Shown here: one piece after another, positions 1-13,324 of the stretch | Layout of the letters: each line of letters begins with the position of its first letter | Position numbering within the stretch: position 1 is the first letter of the stretch | Assembly: GCF_964340395.1 (NCBI RefSeq) | Contig: NC_135564.1 | Location: 8,785,361-8,849,360, forward strand | Origin: Glandiceps talaboti | Lineage: Eukaryota; Hemichordata; Enteropneusta; Spengelidae | Length of the DNA: 64,000 nucleotides | Direction of reading: 5' to 3' | Program-made: the position numbers and the translations under genes | The notes under the pieces: model-generated | What the model was told of the DNA's origin: nothing | The model's input: the letters and a program-made list of their open reading frames with translations, nothing else | The model's database searches: none

Positions 1-814
1 GGGAGGGGTGTCCTGTCTTTGTCGAAATGTAATCCTGTGCCACACCACAAGTAAACGACAGTATTCCGCATTTTGGTTTGAACTTTATTGAAGACCAATT
101 GCAAATAACCCTGAGATTTGGTGATTTGGCTTGTTGTCGTTCGTGAGAAATACCCGTATACTTTACTTTGTCAAATAGCCACAAATCTGGGCTAGATTGC
201 AAATTACAATATACCTATGATAATATACTAGTACACATAATGTGCTATGAATTCAGTCTTTTAACATGTCCGTCTACGCCAGGCACAGCCAACGAAGCTG
301 TTCGTGCAAAAAGCTGTTCGTACACGATTGTGCAGTGGGTGGGCAATTTCCAAGCTTGGCCAGAGGGAGGGGAAAAATCAGTGGCCCGGTATTTCAGCAA
401 GCAACATATATTTCAGCTGTCGCAGTTTAAGATATGGGGAACGCAGTGGGCAAAGCGGCCGGCGGCAGTTTTGGATATTTTTAAGGTATTAGTTAGTAAA
501 CACATTGTTTTTTTTTTTTTACAATATCCACAAGATGTAAGTTAAGTTAATTGTGTAATACAATGATTAATTTTTGACCACGTGTGTCATCGAAACTGGC
601 CATGGCGAGGCAGTGCACTGAGATTGCAGTACAATCTAACATGTCAACTGACGACGTCGGGAAACGAGAGCTTCTTAGACCTCCGTAGTGCATTAGACCT
701 CCGTAGCGCATTAATGCAGATATTGTTATACCCTATAATCTAAAATGCATTCTGACATTAATTTCCATCATGTGATCAATTCTGAAATAGGATTGTGTGT
801 TCTCCATCCATGCT
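1..814. other. Gene-free stretch
   Basis: I see no supportable gene here. The open frame at 168-545 has no family signature and no splice context. An 18-bp unit starting TTAGACCTCCGTAG is tandemly duplicated at 675-692 and 693-710 with one difference. The rest looks like unique AT-rich DNA up to the foldback element. Confidence 0.6.
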
Positions 815-1600
815 ACCACAGGGGGCAGCAAGAACGTAATTGATTGATCAATCGATTGATCGATCGATTGATTTATTGATTGATTTATTATTTGGTTGAA
901 TGATTGATCGATTGAATGGTCAATTTTTGTGGTGCGATATAACTTATTTTGTGTGTGATATTGATCAATTCACTCATTGAGTTTTAAAACTATTTCTTTT
1001 TCTTTCCCTGGTTACTTTGCTCTCAGCTATATCTCAGACCACTGAACGTCTGAGGCTAGTGGTCTGAGGCTGTGTGTAATTCTCGCTTTTCTTTATTGAC
1101 TAAATAAAGACGCCTTGTCCATTCTCTCCTCTTATCTAAATTAAAACACCCCTAATCTTATAATTGGCGAGAGATCACTTACAAGTAACAGTTTGATTTA
1201 TCTCTATCTTCTGGGAGATAATCACACTGGACAAACAGTTGATCATGAATAAACTAGTAAGGAAGAGAACTAGTTTATGCACTGTGATCAACTGTTTGTC
1301 CAGTGTGATAATCTCCCAGAAGATAGAGATAAATCAAACTGTTACTTGTAAGTGATCTAATTATAAGATATGGGGTGTTTTAATTTAGATAAGAGGAGAA
1401 GAATGGACAAGGCGTCTTTATTTAGTCAATAAAGAGAGAATTACATACATTTGAAAGAGAGAAAAGTAGACAGGGAAAGAAAAAAAAAGTTTTTATATCA
1501 CCACAAAACTCAATAAGTTAATTGATCAATATCACACACAAAATAAGTTATATTGCACCACAAAAATTGATCATTCAATCTATCAATCATTCAACTAAAT

Positions 1601-1633
<33 letters not shown>

Positions 1634-1686
1634 ATCGATCAATCGATCGATCGATCGATCAATTACATTCTCGCTGCCCCTGTGGT
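815..1686. mobile_element. Large foldback (inverted-repeat) element, about 872 bp
   Basis: The two halves are reverse complements over almost their whole length, folding around a loop near 1259-1267 between AAACTAGT and ACTAGTTT. The outer ends pair as ACCACAGGGG (from 815) with CCCCTGTGGT (to 1686). Next come GATT/AATC simple repeats, a block beginning TTTTGTGGTGC, and the inner arm that contains CTAAATAAAGACGCCTTGTC on one side and its complement on the other. The left arm carries an extra palindromic insert (1033-1068) that is missing from the right arm. No transposase frame is present, so I infer a non-autonomous foldback or MITE-like element. I found no clear target-site duplication. Confidence 0.8.
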
Positions 1687-2567
1687 CGTACCGAGCTTAA
1701 CCATGCAGTGAATCAATTGCTAGTTGTGGTGTGAGGAGAGGAGTTGGTCTCACAGGAGTGAATGGGGATTAGTGAAGATATTGGGGAGAATGTTACGGTG
1801 ATGCTTGAAATTTGACCTCTGTCCGGGCAATTAATGTCGGTAGCTCACCCGTCTAGTATTTGGAAGTTCTGGCCTTCGGTTCTGCCAATTTCATTCGGGG
1901 GAGAGTCACATTTCATGCTGTAGACCACGCTTGAATTTTGCCGTCCTCCACCCTAAGCTCTCCACTGGTCATTGAACTTGAAGTTGGCAATAAATACAGA
2001 ATTCGAAGGACAAATCGGAAATCTACCAATTTGAAAGAACTTTTCATGTTCCAAATATATTTCTAAGGAATTACTGAAATTACCGCTTGACAAGCGAGAA
2101 TGCTTGACTCGGTGGAACCACACTCTGTGCCGTTGAAATCTCAATAAAAGTGGCAAAATAATACTGTCCAAGGTCCATAGAAGTAAATATTTAAAAGAAA
2201 AGATGACGTCATGATCACCTAGCCACCACATATTTAAAGCAGCTGTGCTGTCTTGTAAAGATCTTGTTGACCGGGAATGAAAATCAGCCATGCATTTTTT
2301 TTCACTGCAGAAATTGTGAATATATTATTTGGATAATAAGATGACCCACCCTTTACGCAAAATGAAAGTGTAATGACCCCTTCCTCCTAGTATTGTTTAA
2401 ACAATGTGATCTGCCTGACCCCTGACCCCCGACGACCCCCCCCCCCCCCGCTTACGGACTAAATGATCGACGCGCTATTAATATACTCGAACCAGCAACA
2501 CAAATACACATAATATACAGCTCTTTTCCGTAGAGCGAGTCAGCTGTATTGCATAAACAATCAAGAT
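1687..2567. other. Gene-free stretch with a possible SINE-like segment
   Basis: No gene is visible. Around 1830-1960 the sequence reads GGTAGCTCACCC, then CTTCGGTTCTGCC, then CGGGGGAGAGTCAC. This is loosely like a tRNA-derived SINE head with weak A- and B-box resemblance, but no fold can be claimed. A run of C lies at 2436-2449. The reverse-strand frame at 1953-2291 has no recognisable domain. Confidence 0.35.
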
Positions 2568-2690
2568 CAGTGAGCCTAATCACAAGGTTTCAGATTGAGA
2601 TAGACACCAAAATGATAACACACAAACATCACTTAAAGTTACACCGTGTGGCTCTTTAACAGTAACAGCATGCAAACTACTACACAAGGT
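2568..2690 (+). repeat. Interspersed repeat R1, copy a
   Basis: This block is shared with 20721-20820 in the same orientation and with 22101-22188 inverted. Shared landmarks are AGATAGACACCA, AACACACAAACATCACTTA, AACAGTAACAGCATGCA and ACTACTACACAAGGTA. It is probably a dispersed transposon-derived sequence of unknown class. There is no coding potential. Confidence 0.7.
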
Positions 2691-3492
2691 AAAGTGTATA
2701 CGATGTAAATGCCATCAAGCGTTTAACGACGTTGCTTTGCGAAGGCCATATCTCACCATTGTGTAGGGTTTCGCTTGACCTTTCAATTGACTTGAAGTTG
2801 TTTCAACACTCCATATCCCACTAGTCGCCCCCCCCCCCCCACCACAAAATGTGAATGTGTTATTCCACATTTACATGTGCCCTGGAGATTGATTCTGCGG
2901 TATGGGTTATACTAGTATGTATATCACCAACATTTTGTGTCAGTGAGGGATTCTACGTAGCTCTGTAGAATAAAAATGAGTGAAATTTCATACGAGTCAA
3001 ATGAAGGTTTTTTGTTAAAACACACAATACAATAACATCTTAAAACATAACTCACAAACAACACAACCCTTATAAGTCCAGTTTGCAGACGGAGAGTACG
3101 GGACTCTATTCTGACAACGGTTCCTAAATACACGGAAAGGAAATGAGGATGACATTGCCAGAATTGAGTCCCAACTGACTTCGACTAAAAACTTGTTGTT
3201 ATTTCATATGTGTTTCTTGTAGAAGTACCCAAATCGATGTTGTCCTACGGTATATAAAACTCATCAATAATGTAAAAACTCATATTCATACAATAGAGAT
3301 ACATAGAGGTCTTTTATTGACACCCATCCCCAACTCACAAATGATTGTGTGTTATTCTCTTTATTGACATCAAACATGCTGTATCACTTTACACCAGCCA
3401 AATGCACAACCCCATATGTAATTCGAGCTGGATGTTTCCATATTACGGCATGTGACCTTTGGTAGACTGTTAATATAATTACATATACAGAG
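2691..3492. other. Gene-free stretch
   Basis: I see no gene, structured repeat or RNA here, only a C run near 2827-2840 and short chance frames. Confidence 0.5.
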
Positions 3493-3717
3493 CACAGGGG
3501 CGTGTAATATTTCATAGATTGTTGTTTTCCAGGTCTACAGACTAAATATAACAACCTTTTGATTATATGATTCCTTCATGTAAGGGAAAGAGATATTTCT
3601 TCGTAGTATAGAGATTGATATATTTGTAGTAGCAAGATTCGTACGATATTTTCCTAAGAAAACGGCATTCTAAGCAATAAGAAAACAACAATCTATGAAA
3701 TATTACACGCCCCTGTG
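3493..3717. mobile_element. Element with perfect 37-bp terminal inverted repeats, 225 bp
   Basis: The 37 bases at 3493-3529 (starting CACAGGGGCGTGTAATATTT) are the exact reverse complement of 3681-3717, separated by 151 bp. Perfect identity over 37 bp in a noncoding region suggests recent insertion or gene conversion between the arms. CAGAG occurs just outside both ends but is not directly adjacent on the right, so a target-site duplication is unproven. The interior carries no transposase and the class is unknown. Confidence 0.75.
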
Positions 3718-4788
3718 ATGCAGAGACGTGATCACTTATCTTACTGTAAATTACGCTAATGATTATGACTTCCCTTGGGGCAAGCCAGACAACTTGCATC
3801 TTCTTTGTAAATGTCGTTTCCATTTTATACTGGAGAGAAAACTCGTGTGTGCTACAACGATAAAATAACCAATGGCGTTTGTAGAGAACCTTTTTGTCAT
3901 CTACTAAAGGTACAACTTGTGGTTCATTAGTTATCATTACCGACTGCCATGTATTGAACAAAACATTAATGGGACTTTGTCCTGAAACTCAAAGGTTTTC
4001 ATTCATATTGAAAAACCGAATACATTGTTATATTTACGGAAGAAAAGCGCCAGTTTGAGCTACAGGTAGAAATGTCAATTTCATCTGATTAACAGTTAAC
4101 AAGATGATAGCATCTTATAACGTAACAATAACGCTGACTTATTGAAATTATTAATAACCAATCTACGTCTAGACTTTTTACATCGTTCTATCTGTAACTA
4201 TTAGTACGCTACGCCGTCTATCAAGGTAGAGAAACCCTAACGACGGAGCGAGACTGGCTACAAACGACGATGACTTGGTCTGTACCAAAAAAAGACCATC
4301 CAACGTCGTAAGCCACAGGCATCTTTACAGCACGGTCCGAAACGTAGCGGTCCTATTTTTCATTGGTTCAGTAGAAATATATAAGGATGGAAATAGGTGC
4401 TCTGGCTTGCGAGAATGAAACCAACTTTAATTTTTAATGCTTAAAATTACAATATTTTTGTTCATGTAGTAATTATCCTAGCTATCCTACTCAATTTTAA
4501 TAATTAATGAAGAAAGAGTCATTTACTAGTCATACCACTCAAAGATATAAGAACGTTGAATCATTATGCAGGCTATAAAAAAAGAGCAATTATATCGATC
4601 AAATTCCGGTTTTCCATCAGAACAGTTTGCGGAATTATTATGTATAATTACAGAGTTAACAATAACTGCTGAATAATAATTCAAATGTGGTGGTTTCTCA
4701 ACGCATGGCATTTACAATACAAGTAATTTTGATGTCAACGAACAAACCTACATAAGTCATAAGAACACAATGTGAAAGCCTTCCCACC
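3718..4788. other. Gene-free stretch
   Basis: No gene can be supported. A promoter-like arrangement lies at 4362-4385 and is listed separately. The minus-strand frame at 3563-3961 overlaps the terminal-repeat element and resembles no family I know. Confidence 0.45.
4362..4385 (+). promoter_or_regulatory. Possible core promoter (inverted CCAAT box plus TATA box)
   Basis: ATTGG at 4362-4366 (a reversed CCAAT box) is followed 12 bp later by TATATAAG at 4378-4385. The spacing is shorter than usual and such motifs arise by chance in AT-rich DNA. It could serve a non-coding first exon of the gene at 10851, but nothing visible links them. Confidence 0.15.
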
Positions 4789-4833
4789 ATACATACATAC
4801 ATACATACATACATACATACATACATACATACA

Positions 4834-4865
<32 letters not shown>

Positions 4866-4954
4866 CATACATACATACATACATACATACATACATACAT
4901 ACATACATACATACATACATACATACATACAAACGTACGTACGTACGTACGTAC
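4789..4954. repeat. (ATAC)n microsatellite ending in (GTAC)n
   Basis: About 140 bp of ATAC units with one interruption at 4861 switches at 4934 to several GTAC units. The frames read through it (alternating Met-Tyr-Val-Cys or Ile-His-Thr-Tyr) are translation artefacts. Confidence 0.95.
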
Positions 4955-5575
4955 AAATAAATCTGAGTTACAGAATAATGAACTAGTGGAATAAGTCATT
5001 CAAACGTTTTAATAGTGTTTTCAAAGTGTTTGTACAGCAGTGATCGATTGGCTGGGGTGTGGACAGCTGTGTCAAATATGCAGTCCGGTCTTTGAGTTTA
5101 TAAGACAGGATGCTATAATTTGTATTTACGAGTAGTCATGTGTTGTCAATAACGGTAGCAGTCCTCCTCCAAGCCTCCATAACATTGTTTACATTTTAGG
5201 GCGTATACATACCATTTACATGAATCACCCTTTCACCTGCATTGTTCAAATCACCATCCATAGCCAAAAGTCAGATATTTTGCACCAAATACATTTTTTA
5301 CATTTAACTCATGCACGTTTTACATTTTTTAACAGAAAGTTAGAAATCATTTTTACATTATATGATCACTGCACGAAATACATTCTAGGATCGGGCGGAT
5401 GGTCCAGGGAGCTTGTATTTAATACATTTTATACATTCTACATAGAGTTGCATGAAACACATTCTATTTCTCGGCGATGGTCCGGGTAGCTTGCATTTAA
5501 TACACTTAATACATTTAATACATTCTAGAGTCAGGGAGCTTACATTGAATACATTTAATATATTCCAGAGATGCA
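4955..5575. repeat. Gene-free stretch with degenerate TACATTT-rich repeats
   Basis: No gene is visible. From about 5385 to 5575 a degenerate unit of the form GGTCCAGGGAGCTTG, TATTTAATACATTT and ATACATTCTA recurs about three times. The copies are too diverged to define a clean period by eye. Confidence 0.5.
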
Positions 5576-5692
5576 CTATACCTACTCTTATCCCCCTTAG
5601 AATGGGTTAGTGTCACTATCCCTACTCCTACCTCCCCCCCCCTAGAATGAGTAACTGACACTTTACCTACTCTTATCCTATAGAGTGGGTTA
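5576..5692 (+). repeat. Minisatellite, left part (split by a LINE insertion)
   Basis: Three copies of a unit containing CCTACTCYTAYCCCC, TAGAATGGGTTAG and TGACAC lie here. Two further copies follow the LINE fragment at 5982-6060, so the array appears to have been interrupted by the insertion. Confidence 0.7.
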
Positions 5693-5981
5693 ATTAATTA
5701 ATTAATTTATTTATTTATTTATTTATTTCTTATTTCTTATATATAGAGCGCATTACATTAAAACAATCTCAATGCGCTGAACAAAAGTATAGAAGTATTT
5801 TAAAATGTACATATACACAAGTATAAACATAATATGAAACAGGATAAAAATACAAAGACACGGAATGACATTTAAAAGACTGAAATGTAAAAAAGTTAAA
5901 AGTTAATAATAATGAGATCTAAAAAGATGACATTTCAAGGCAGATTTAAAACTGTTCAAAGTATGTGAAGAACGAAGACAT
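5693..5981 (-). mobile_element. LINE (CR1/L2-like) 3' end, truncated
   Basis: On the minus strand the frame from about 5981 down to the stop at 5903-5905 reads TLNSFKSALKCHLFRSHYY, which fits the C-terminus of non-LTR retrotransposon reverse transcriptases (SFK..LK.HLF). A 3' untranslated region of about 200 bp follows, then a perfect 8-bp stem-loop at 5747-5778 (AGCGCATT paired with AATGCGCT), and then an AT-rich tail of ATAAA and TTAA units at 5693-5735. The element is heavily 5'-truncated, as is usual for LINE insertions. I assign the clade from memory of C-terminal motifs and am sure only of LINE type. Confidence 0.75.
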
Positions 5982-6060
5982 GATGACACTATGCCTACTC
6001 CTACCCCCTTAAAATGGGTTAGTGACACTATGCCTACTCCTACCCCCTCCCTTTAGGATG
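5982..6060 (+). repeat. Minisatellite, right part
   Basis: Two copies of the TGACACTATGCCTACTCC unit continue the array seen at 5576-5692. The left part breaks off in GGGTT and this part resumes at TGACAC, as expected if the LINE landed inside one unit. Confidence 0.7.
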
Positions 6061-6089
6061 AGTATGTATGTATGTAAGTGGGTATGTAA

Positions 6090-6127
<38 letters not shown>

Positions 6128-6260
6128 ATGTATGTATGTATGTATGTATGTATGTATGTATGTATGTATGTGTGTGTATGTATGTATGTATGTATGTATG
6201 TATGTATGTATGTATGTATGTATGTGTGTGTGTATGTATGTATGTATGTATGTATGTATG

Positions 6261-6290
<30 letters not shown>
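6061..6290. repeat. (GTAT)n / (GT)n microsatellite
   Basis: About 230 bp of GTAT units is broken by short GT-only stretches. All long frames here are low-complexity artefacts. Confidence 0.95.
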
Positions 6291-6291
<1 letters not shown>

Positions 6292-7314
6292 CTGTCTATT
6301 TGTGTCTATATCCCATCTGTTATTACATGAAGACATTTCACGACAGTTAGATAGCCTAATATAAGAAAAAAAAAACGTGTTGTCTAATTTATTGATATCA
6401 TGTCATTTTCTACTGATTACATGACTGGCAAATCCTACTATCTAGATAAAAAGATTAAACGATTTGGATTCCAAGAACGCCAACATCCTACATGTTGTCC
6501 CCAATATTGAAATGCTAAAATAAACACTCCTTATTCACAGATAGAGAACAAAGCAAAGTGTTCAATTTGGTATCCACAAAGGAAAACATTCTGATAGGCG
6601 TTTTTTACCTGAACTAGCCATCTACATATCCACTCGGTACAACGATGAATTTGACACTCTTAAAGTACATCAGACAAATGTTCTGTGTTGCTATGGATAC
6701 TGTCATTTAAGTCGATTGTCATAGTATCTTTCAGTTATATTGCTAATGGCAATCTACGTATGCCTCCCACTTCAATTTCCTCTATAATATCTGTTGCCAT
6801 GACAACAACTGAACGATGCGTCAATTGTGCAGAATATATCAGTGACGAAAGAGACATTGAATTGCCTCTAATCGGGATATCTCTATCGAATGATGACGTA
6901 GGGACATGACACGTGACTACATAAAGGACGTTTTGCACTCACGATGCAAAATCTATTAAATTCTACAATACAGCTGAGACCAATACAGATCAATGCCGAC
7001 AAAAAACAACATTGTTCCGTCACACAGAGAAACATATTAGTCGTAGCATCATGACCAATATTCTGAGCTATCAATGTTGATTTTAATTATGTTATACCTG
7101 GTAAATATAATTGATTATGCAAATTAGTAAGATATATGCAAGTCAAATCCATATACGAAGGCCATATGTGCCGTAATGGCATCACTACATCCTCCGCGAC
7201 AGACAGACAGACGGAACTATAACGTTACAATCCCGTATACACAATGGTTTGGGTATTAAATTATAGATTCTGCCGTGGTATATCTACTTACTGTGATCTA
7301 CAGATAGTGGAGTA
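6291..7314. other. Gene-free stretch
   Basis: I see no gene or structured element. Short overlapping frames at 6685-7074 occur on both strands and have no family resemblance. Confidence 0.5.
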
Positions 7315-8195
7315 CAGTCAGTTCGGCCAACCCCGGCGCCGATGTACATGAACATATTGCAAAAGTCAGTCATACCGGGGGCGTACCCCCGAGTACGTAT
7401 TACACAAGTCAGTCATCTGGGGCGCACGCCGCATGCACCTAATACTAGTTCATACGTCAGTCAATCGGCGGATGTACATGTATTTATACCCCACCTCATC
7501 ATTACACTCATTCAGGGGACATGTACATTCACACCTACGTTAGTCATTCGCCCCAGGGGCATAATAATACCCTTACATTACATCCGTACTGAGGGTCATC
7601 AGTCATTCGGGGGAGGAGGGCACATATACAGCAGAATATACAGCATGGGCCAGAGAAGGAAATAGGTGCCACACACAAGCATTGAGGTGTGAAGTGGGAC
7701 TTGAAAACGCTGATGGGGAGGGGGCTTGAAATATTTTACTCTTGATTTGTGACTCTTTGAACCAGCAGGAGCAGTCATTTATCGTGTATATGGGTAAACA
7801 TTTCCTGCGGCTCCGCTGCAATAATGTTAACTTCATTTACTTACAATTATTTAAATATGGTCTTCAAAACCAAAAAACGCACACTCACGCGCGTCACGCA
7901 CACACGTTTTTAGTTAAAATGAGAACGCTCACATGATTTAGAGTAAAATCCACACGATCCATTGAAATATCTGCGTAGCTTTCAGCCGGGTAGGGGCTAC
8001 GACAATTCTAGAGTTCTTTTTTTTGATAGTGAAAAGGGGGGGTGGGAGGGAGAGGCTCAAACATATTTTGACCAAATATTTTCTCCTCAACCCCCCCCCC
8101 CCACGTAAATCATGTTCATTCCCTTACATCCGTCAATCACTCGGCCCCAGGGGGCGTTCCGATATCTTGTACCTACCTTAGTCATTCGTGAAGTC
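7315..8195 (+). repeat. Degenerate GC-richer tandem repeat, two clusters
   Basis: Units of roughly 50 bp containing (T/C)AGTCATTCGG or AGTCAGTCAT followed by a GGGG-rich segment and ATGTACAT recur about six times at 7315-7610 and again at 8115-8195. The intervening 500 bp is unrelated and includes a C run at 8092-8102. The unit is locally GC-richer than its surroundings. I recognise no function. Confidence 0.5.
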
Positions 8196-10789
<2,594 letters not shown>

Positions 10790-10791
10790 AG
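10790..10791 (+). other. Predicted splice acceptor of GT31-1
   Basis: A pyrimidine-rich tract (TTTTTCTTCTGTTTACAG) ends in AG here, 59 nt before the start codon at 10851. The position matches acceptors before the other three paralogues, which raises confidence. Confidence 0.7.
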
Positions 10792-10802
10792 GTAACAAAG
10801 AT

Positions 10803-10826
10803 ATGACGAAAGATAGGATGATTTGA
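10803..10826 (+). promoter_or_regulatory. Upstream ORF (7 codons) in GT31-1 leader
   Basis: ATG at 10803 has a G at -3, a favourable context, and opens a seven-codon frame that stops at 10824-10826, 24 nt before the main start. If retained in the mRNA it could reduce or condition translation of the enzyme. Confidence 0.45.
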
Positions 10827-10850
10827 ATCGTCAAGAGGTAAATTTGCATA

Positions 10851-11816
10851 ATGAGAATCAGACGTAACAACTATGTTGCATACGCTTTCATCTTGGTTAT
10901 GGTCATAGCATTTTTTCGTGTCATCATTCCAGCAATAGAGGACGCCCTTCTCAACAATGGACGACATCGTTACCGCCATCTTTATTTTTTACCGCAGAAC
11001 ATTAGCTATAACATTACAACTAGATTTTGTAACGATGACGTGTTTCTTGTAACCGCTGTCATAACCAGGCCTGAAAACTGGCCGCAGAGGCTGGCTATTC
11101 GACAGACTTGGGGTGCTGTTCAGGAGGTACAGGGTAAAAAACTCCATCACATATTTATGCTTGCGGGGACCGACGACCAATCCTTGAGAGAGAAAATCCG
11201 CCAAGAAAATGAGCAACATCATGACATGGTTGTTCTAAATTTTAAAGATCACTACTTGAACTTGACTTTTAAAACCGTACAAAGTTTGCAGTTAATCACA
11301 AAATATTGCTCTTCCGCAGAATATGTTTTGAAAGCGGATGATGATGTCTTCGTCAACTATTTTGCCTTGATTAGAGTTCTAGCCGGTAGTCCCAGGTCAG
11401 ATTTCGCAGCCGGATACAAGTTTCAGAGAGCTATGCCAGTGCGTTGGCGAAAATCCAAATGGTACACTCCAAGAGATGTATATCCCGCGAAAGTATATCC
11501 GCCATATTTGGCAGGTCCTGCCTATGTCATGTCACGTGACGTGGCCTACAACGTCCACACTCAAGGACAGGACGTGTCGTTTCTACCTTGGGAGGATGTC
11601 TTCGTTGGAATGTGCTTAAAGAGAATTAGAATCGTTCCTCAAATGGATCAACGATTTGACACTTACGCTCAACAGTACAAACAGAACGTTTCTTGCCCAA
11701 TTCACAGAATATTTGCCGTGCATTTATTGGAACCCAAGAACATCACCGCCATGTGGAATCTGTACCGCCAAGAGGACCAGATTCCTCGGTGTAACCAATA
11801 TATAGAACTTTTATAA
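10851..11816 (+). CDS. GT31 beta-1,3-galactosyltransferase-like protein 1
   Basis: This 321-residue protein belongs to the GT31/Galactosyl_T family, whose members add a beta-1,3-linked Gal or GlcNAc from a UDP-sugar to glycans in the Golgi. Residues 1-7 form a basic cytosolic tail and about 8-29 a signal anchor. The lumenal catalytic domain starts near C60. Motifs are R80-LAI-R84-QTWG (80-88), YLNLTFKT (135-142), the KADDDVF metal/nucleotide motif (D163-D165) and PWEDVFVG (246-253). N-glycosylation sequons lie at N50, N54, N137, N279 and N297. The length is normal for the family and the exon is uninterrupted. The start is favoured by the anchor directly behind it and A at -3. It is the most divergent copy, with AGPAYVMS where the others have VGTGYxLS. 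Donor and acceptor sugars are unknown. Confidence 0.95.
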   Translation: MRIRRNNYVAYAFILVMVIAFFRVIIPAIEDALLNNGRHRYRHLYFLPQNISYNITTRFCNDDVFLVTAVITRPENWPQRLAIRQTWGAVQEVQGKKLHHIFMLAGTDDQSLREKIRQENEQHHDMVVLNFKDHYLNLTFKTVQSLQLITKYCSSAEYVLKADDDVFVNYFALIRVLAGSPRSDFAAGYKFQRAMPVRWRKSKWYTPRDVYPAKVYPPYLAGPAYVMSRDVAYNVHTQGQDVSFLPWEDVFVGMCLKRIRIVPQMDQRFDTYAQQYKQNVSCPIHRIFAVHLLEPKNITAMWNLYRQEDQIPRCNQYIELL

Positions 11817-12147
11817 GTTTCCAAGCCAGTTTATTATAATTTATATATATAATTTATTGTGGCGTTATGACTCCGTCACCCTCATGTGTTTAGTGAGAAA
11901 GAAAGTTGTGGATGGATAACAGTGCTAAGCTTACATTAGTTAGTCAGAAGGAGACAATTCATTCGAGATTCTTAGTCTTACGGCCAATCGCATGAATATC
12001 TCAGGTGGTCACAGAGAGAGAGACCTTTGTTTCATTGGCGAAGATTAGCCCAATTATGAAACTTTACTTCCAGACATCCACAACGGTGAAATTCGCCACA
12101 CAAATGTTTGTCTGAAATATTACTAAACAAATAGGAATGTTGCAATT

Positions 12148-12183
<36 letters not shown>
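12148..12183. repeat. (TTG)n microsatellite
   Basis: A perfect trinucleotide tract of about 12 units lies 330 bp downstream of the GT31-1 stop codon. Confidence 0.9.
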
Positions 12184-13126
12184 TATGTCGACGTCGGTGC
12201 ACAGAGTAAATACAAGGCTGAAAACAACACCATATCAACAATGTGAAAGACATTTTGGTAACAGTCGCTGTCGTCACATAACTACCTCGATCCGCATAAT
12301 AGAACCTCTCACCCCAACAGTAATTTATGTACTAGTGTAGTGTAAGACGGAGGACACATCATGTCGTTCACACTTACAAGTCTCCTCTCTAACGAGTGCT
12401 GGCTCAGATAGTGCTGCACAAAACGCCATATCTTTCAGTCTATGACTATGAGATCAAAGCCGCATACTTAGAATAATATACCGTACTATACACCTTGATT
12501 TTTTTAGTGTCAATGCAGTTGAAAGAAGAACAATTATTTTCATAAGGGTGGCCCTATTTTTCTACTGTTTTTCATTATCCAAATTTTCAGCTCCGACATA
12601 AAAAAAAATATTTTCGCCCTCCCTTAATGTTTTGCGGAATAGCGCCCTCTCTAGCATAAAAGCTTGTGACAAGTGTCTGGACTGTCGATGTCATCTACAG
12701 TCATGCCGTTGTCGACGACACTTGTTTACGAACAGAGCATTTCTTTCATGACGTAAGTTATTCAAGTGGGAGGAGGTTGCTTAGAACATGCCAATTGTGT
12801 AGTGAAGCTTGGAAAGGGCTTGTTGCCAGGAATCAAATAAAAAGAAGACAGGGAGGAAGAAAAGGAGAAGAAGAATATGATTTTTTTTTTATTCTTACAC
12901 TTTTTTTACATTGACCGACTGACCCATAGTTGCTATGAAAAAGTAATAAGAAACATTTTTTTTTTAAATAAGGTCACCCTGAGCACTTCCAGGGCTTATG
13001 CAACAATTTGAGAGCAACTACTGGTATTTACAAAGAAAATGTACAACACAAACATGGTTACTCTGGAGTTTCACTCGTGTGATTGACATGACATTTTCTA
13101 CACGCACGTCAGCAACTTCCAAAACA

Positions 13127-13151
13127 TAATAGACACTTGAAGTGTCTATTA
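13127..13151. repeat. 25-bp palindrome inside a longer imperfect hairpin
   Basis: TAATAGACACTT and AAGTGTCTATTA are exact reverse complements around a single G at 13139. CAACTTC on the left and GAAGTTG on the right extend an imperfect stem to roughly 13113-13170. It may be a small foldback relic. Confidence 0.6.
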
Positions 13152-13324
13152 CGTTGATTATCAGAAGTTGTAAACAGTTCGAACCATTGGCACCATCAAA
13201 CCCATATTGTAATTATTTCGGCAGAAACCCGTTCCTGCTTCTGGATCACTGTAAAAGAACAGCAATGTTTATCACTTTTTATTTGTGATTAGGTAGAGCA
13301 TACTCGGTGTGTGGTGCCTCTATC

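Larger units (their letters stand above)
11817..13324. other. Gene-free stretch downstream of GT31-1
   Basis: This probably begins with the 3' untranslated region of GT31-1. The first AATAAA I find is about 1 kb away at 12836-12841, so the true end is uncertain. A (TTG)n tract lies at 12148-12183 and a palindrome at 13127-13151. The short frames here show no family signature. Confidence 0.5.

Noticed and set aside
168-545. 125-codon frame
   Set aside because: No start context, no domain and a poly-Phe stretch from a T run; it is consistent with chance.
1590-1665. AATC-unit array considered as a CRISPR-like or satellite repeat
   Set aside because: It is a simple repeat inside the foldback arm and pairs with GATT units at 841-910; there are no spacers.
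4698-4999. Long open frames of Met-Tyr-Val-Cys or Ile-His-Thr-Tyr repeats (also near 6.0-6.4, 14.3-14.7, 20.9-21.5, 27.0-27.5, 28.4-28.9, 49.5-50.2 and 55.3-56.0 kb)
   Set aside because: They are translations of GTAT/ATAC microsatellites, whose units contain no stop codon in several frames.
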